Source: an uncultured bacterium (lineage in GTDB: Bacteria; Bacillota; Clostridia; Oscillospirales; Acutalibacteraceae). Taken from it: a stretch of DNA of 14,396 nt. The notes beneath the pieces were generated by a model. That model ran no database searches. It saw nothing but the letters and a program-made list of their open reading frames with translations, and had not been told where the DNA came from. Shown one piece after another: positions 13,764-14,396 of this stretch; position 1 is the stretch's first letter; each line of letters opens with the position of its first letter. The stretch spans positions 1-14,396 of the forward strand of contig CAJMOI010000037.1 in NCBI GenBank assembly GCA_905215105.1, in the 5' to 3' direction. A program made the position numbers and the translations under genes.

Positions 13764-14396
13764 ATGAACTTTTCGGAAAACACACTGCCTGTTTTCTTTT
13801 CCATATGCTTTCTTCCCTATGATACCGCCGACCGGTTTCACGGTCCATTTGCCCATATGCTTCGCCGCTTTTACACTGAAGGCGGCCACATCCGCACCTC
13901 CGGACAGGAGTTTTCCGCCGGTGTTGCCTGCCGGTATCACGGCAGCATCCACGGCGAAAAAATAAAATGGACCCTCCGATGGGGTCACCGAACGCTGGAA
14001 GAATGCCTGCCCACCGAACAGGGCACCGCCCTGCTCCTTCACGACCGGGCCGGAAACCTCACCGGACGAGCTCTCTTTTCCGGCAACCGCTGGGTCCGCA
14101 GCGCTTACTTTGAGCCGGGTGAATACCGGGCACAGGTCATCCTGGAGCCCTTTGGCGGCAAAAACTGTCTGGCCCGGCTGGACTATCTGCCGGAAACCGG
14201 ACAATACCTGCGGACGCTGCTCTATCCCGCCCCTTACTTTCCCGGAACCCCCCGCCAGAGCTATCTCAATTCCCAGGCGGGAGAGCCGGTGCTGCTGGCC
14301 AGCACCAGCATGGGCGATCTGTGTTATTGTCCTCTGGAAGAGCAGCAGCTCCGGCTGTTTTCCAATTTTTACCTGCCTGTCTACATAGGGGATATA
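13764..14396 (+). CDS. Unrecognised protein, 5' part (runs off the window)
   Basis: An open frame begins at ATG 13764, nine bases after GGAGG, and is still open at the window end after 211 codons. It starts MNFSENTLPVFFSICFLP and contains stretches such as YFEPGEYRAQVILEPFGG and SMGDLCYCPLEEQQLRLF. I do not recognise a family. No clear signal peptide or membrane helix is seen; the part read is rich in aromatic residues, Gly and Arg, with several Cys, and looks soluble. The clear promoter, good ribosome binding site and GC-rich third positions matching its neighbours support a real gene. It is transcribed divergently from mscS. Confidence 0.75.
   Translation, partial: MNFSENTLPVFFSICFLPYDTADRFHGPFAHMLRRFYTEGGHIRTSGQEFSAGVACRYHGSIHGEKIKWTLRWGHRTLEECLPTEQGTALLLHDRAGNLTGRALFSGNRWVRSAYFEPGEYRAQVILEPFGGKNCLARLDYLPETGQYLRTLLYPAPYFPGTPRQSYLNSQAGEPVLLASTSMGDLCYCPLEEQQLRLFSNFYLPVYIGDI

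Noticed and set aside
13608..14204. Open frame of 198 codons on the - strand
   Set aside because: It covers the two divergent promoters and the antisense of the + strand gene at 13764, which has a proper ribosome binding site.

Overview
The window looks like chromosomal DNA from a low-to-mid G+C Gram-positive, most likely a Clostridia (Oscillospirales-like) gut-type anaerobe. The signs are strong AGGAGG-type ribosome binding sites, sigma-A promoters with extended -10 boxes, an ECF promoter of the Gram-positive TGTAAC/CGTC type, an Nbp35-like Mrp with an N-terminal cysteine cluster, and an acetyl-CoA-type MetA. This placement is inference from gene style; no rRNA or other marker is present. 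No phage, plasmid, CRISPR or defence genes were found.

Layout. 1-211: intergenic, with phased T-tracts, a perfect DnaA-box 9-mer and the metA promoter. 212-1841 (+): metA and an overlapping HAD phosphatase, ending at a bidirectional terminator shared with the convergent mrp. 1902-6765 (-), in transcription order: ptsI (PTS Enzyme I), a two-component pair (OmpR-type regulator and sensor kinase), then mrp. 7013-9274 (-), in transcription order: a membrane M50 (site-2-protease-like) metallopeptidase, an ECF sigma factor and its zinc-binding membrane anti-sigma factor. 9360-11952 (-): an MBOAT acyltransferase and a DHHW/AlgX-like protein, a cell-surface O-acetylation pair. 11953-12252: a 260-base leader for that pair, holding a MITE-like inverted-repeat element. 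12253-13535 (-): an MscS channel and a GNAT acetyltransferase. 13764-end (+): the 5' part of an unrecognised gene.

Most genes are household or envelope functions: methionine synthesis, sugar transport, Fe-S or metal trafficking, envelope sensing, osmotic protection and surface-glycan acetylation. The most interesting points are: (i) the M50 protease / ECF sigma / anti-sigma cluster with a clear autoregulatory ECF promoter, which could be a self-contained regulated-proteolysis switch; (ii) repeated placement of a hairpin, two of them with full terminator architecture, a few bases downstream of promoters (mrp, ptsI, and more weakly mscS and the last gene), which suggests attenuation or 5' mRNA-protecting structures; and (iii) the MITE-like repeat inside the MBOAT leader, plus a lone 16-base copy of its end about 7 kb away.
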